From the NCBI GenBank assembly GCA_964020975.1, contig CAXHWN010002790.1, positions 310,001 through 374,000 on the forward strand: DNA of 64,000 bases. The letters run 5' to 3'. Positions 63,600-64,000 of the stretch are shown here, piece by piece; positions within the stretch are counted from its first letter, which is position 1, and each line of letters starts with the position of its first letter. Made by a program: the position numbers and the translations under genes. The DNA comes from Hermodice carunculata (lineage: Eukaryota; Annelida; Polychaeta; Eunicida; Amphinomidae). A model generated the notes under the pieces. The model was given only the letters and a program-made list of their open reading frames with translations. It had not been told where the DNA came from and searched no databases.

Positions 63600-64000
63600 C
63601 CGCTGACTTCTCGGGTCACCTCATGGCCCTGTTGGTCGTGATCTGTCTGTCAATAATTTTATATTTTCGAGTTTCCAAAAGAAGTCGGCCTGATTCACAT
63701 AAAATTTGGTGGGGATATCCTTTGGTCATATTTGTACTGTATTGCTCAAATCCTCATGCTCTAGGGATTTTTTTTGGGGGTGGGGTGGTGGTGGTGGTAT
63801 TATTTTGTCTATTGTTCCGCAAAATTAAGGAAGTATTCTTCTTTAGCTAGTTGCTTTAAAATTGCCCAGACAACTACTGCAGACCCCTAGGCTTTAATTC
63901 ATACAACAGGTGTCGCTGCAATTTATTTACATTTAATGATTTTCTGTAAATTTTCACCATTTTTGACCTCACTCAAACTGCATTCTGGATTTACTTAAAC
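63600..64000 (+). repeat. Copy of the 13.7-kb A/B repeat family, runs off the window
   Basis: GAGTTTCCAAAAGAAGTCGG, CACATAAAATTTGGTGGGGAT, a G-rich GGGGGTGGGG patch, ACAGGTGTCGCTGCAATTT and ATTTTTGACCTC repeat the type-A/B order of the array at 13.65-15.44 kb. Confidence 0.6.

Overview
This is a window of animal nuclear DNA: AT-rich, intron-bearing and full of repeats. Two spliced host genes can be modelled with consistent reading phases, and both have large introns. The mix of CR1/L2-type LINE fossils (one with a 2A-like NPGP motif), a tRNA-derived SINE, many small terminal-inverted-repeat elements and an ShKT-domain gene suggests a marine invertebrate, such as a non-vertebrate deuterostome or a lophotrochozoan. 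I cannot place it more narrowly from the sequence.

Layout. 1-4.9 kb: two same-strand LINE copies with the same 3' end; the second starts with a 2A-like motif and is interrupted by frameshifts, a stop and an internal endonuclease deletion. 5.2-5.4 kb: an isolated CpG- and hairpin-rich island. 7.1-8.1 and 10.9-11.5 kb: antisense LINE pieces. 12.1 kb: a tRNA-type SINE. 13.7-15.4 kb: a diverged higher-order tandem repeat. 15.9 kb: a 288-bp TIR element with a second copy at 26.1 kb. 16.9-19.5 kb: a very old LINE with a palindromic MITE inserted in it.

20.28-35.94 kb (+) holds a complete six-exon SLC16/monocarboxylate-transporter-like gene of 581 codons. All its introns are phase 1. Its cytoplasmic loop contains a duplicated segment with a 90-residue period. 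Intron 1 (8.7 kb) carries another LINE fossil, an inverted copy of the 13.7-kb repeat, an antisense ORF with transporter-like hydrophobic segments, and a possible scrap of LTR-element pol.

36-50 kb is repeat-rich: a LINE 3' end, several MITEs, a 462-bp element present twice (44.4 and 47.0 kb), and a pogo-like MITE inserted into one unit of a tandem duplication, so that the other unit preserves the empty site.

50.25-60.91 kb (-) is the 3' part of a secreted multidomain gene. Five consecutive exons each encode one six-cysteine ShKT module, all phase 1-1. Two last exons encode a C-terminal domain I cannot name. Its 5' end is not found. Its largest intron holds an unusual GATATC-rich short tandem repeat in two blocks. 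61.6-64 kb ends with another antisense LINE, another palindromic MITE and another copy of the 13.7-kb repeat family.

The two genes show no functional link. Most of the remaining structure is transposable-element history, and one palindromic MITE family recurs at least six times.
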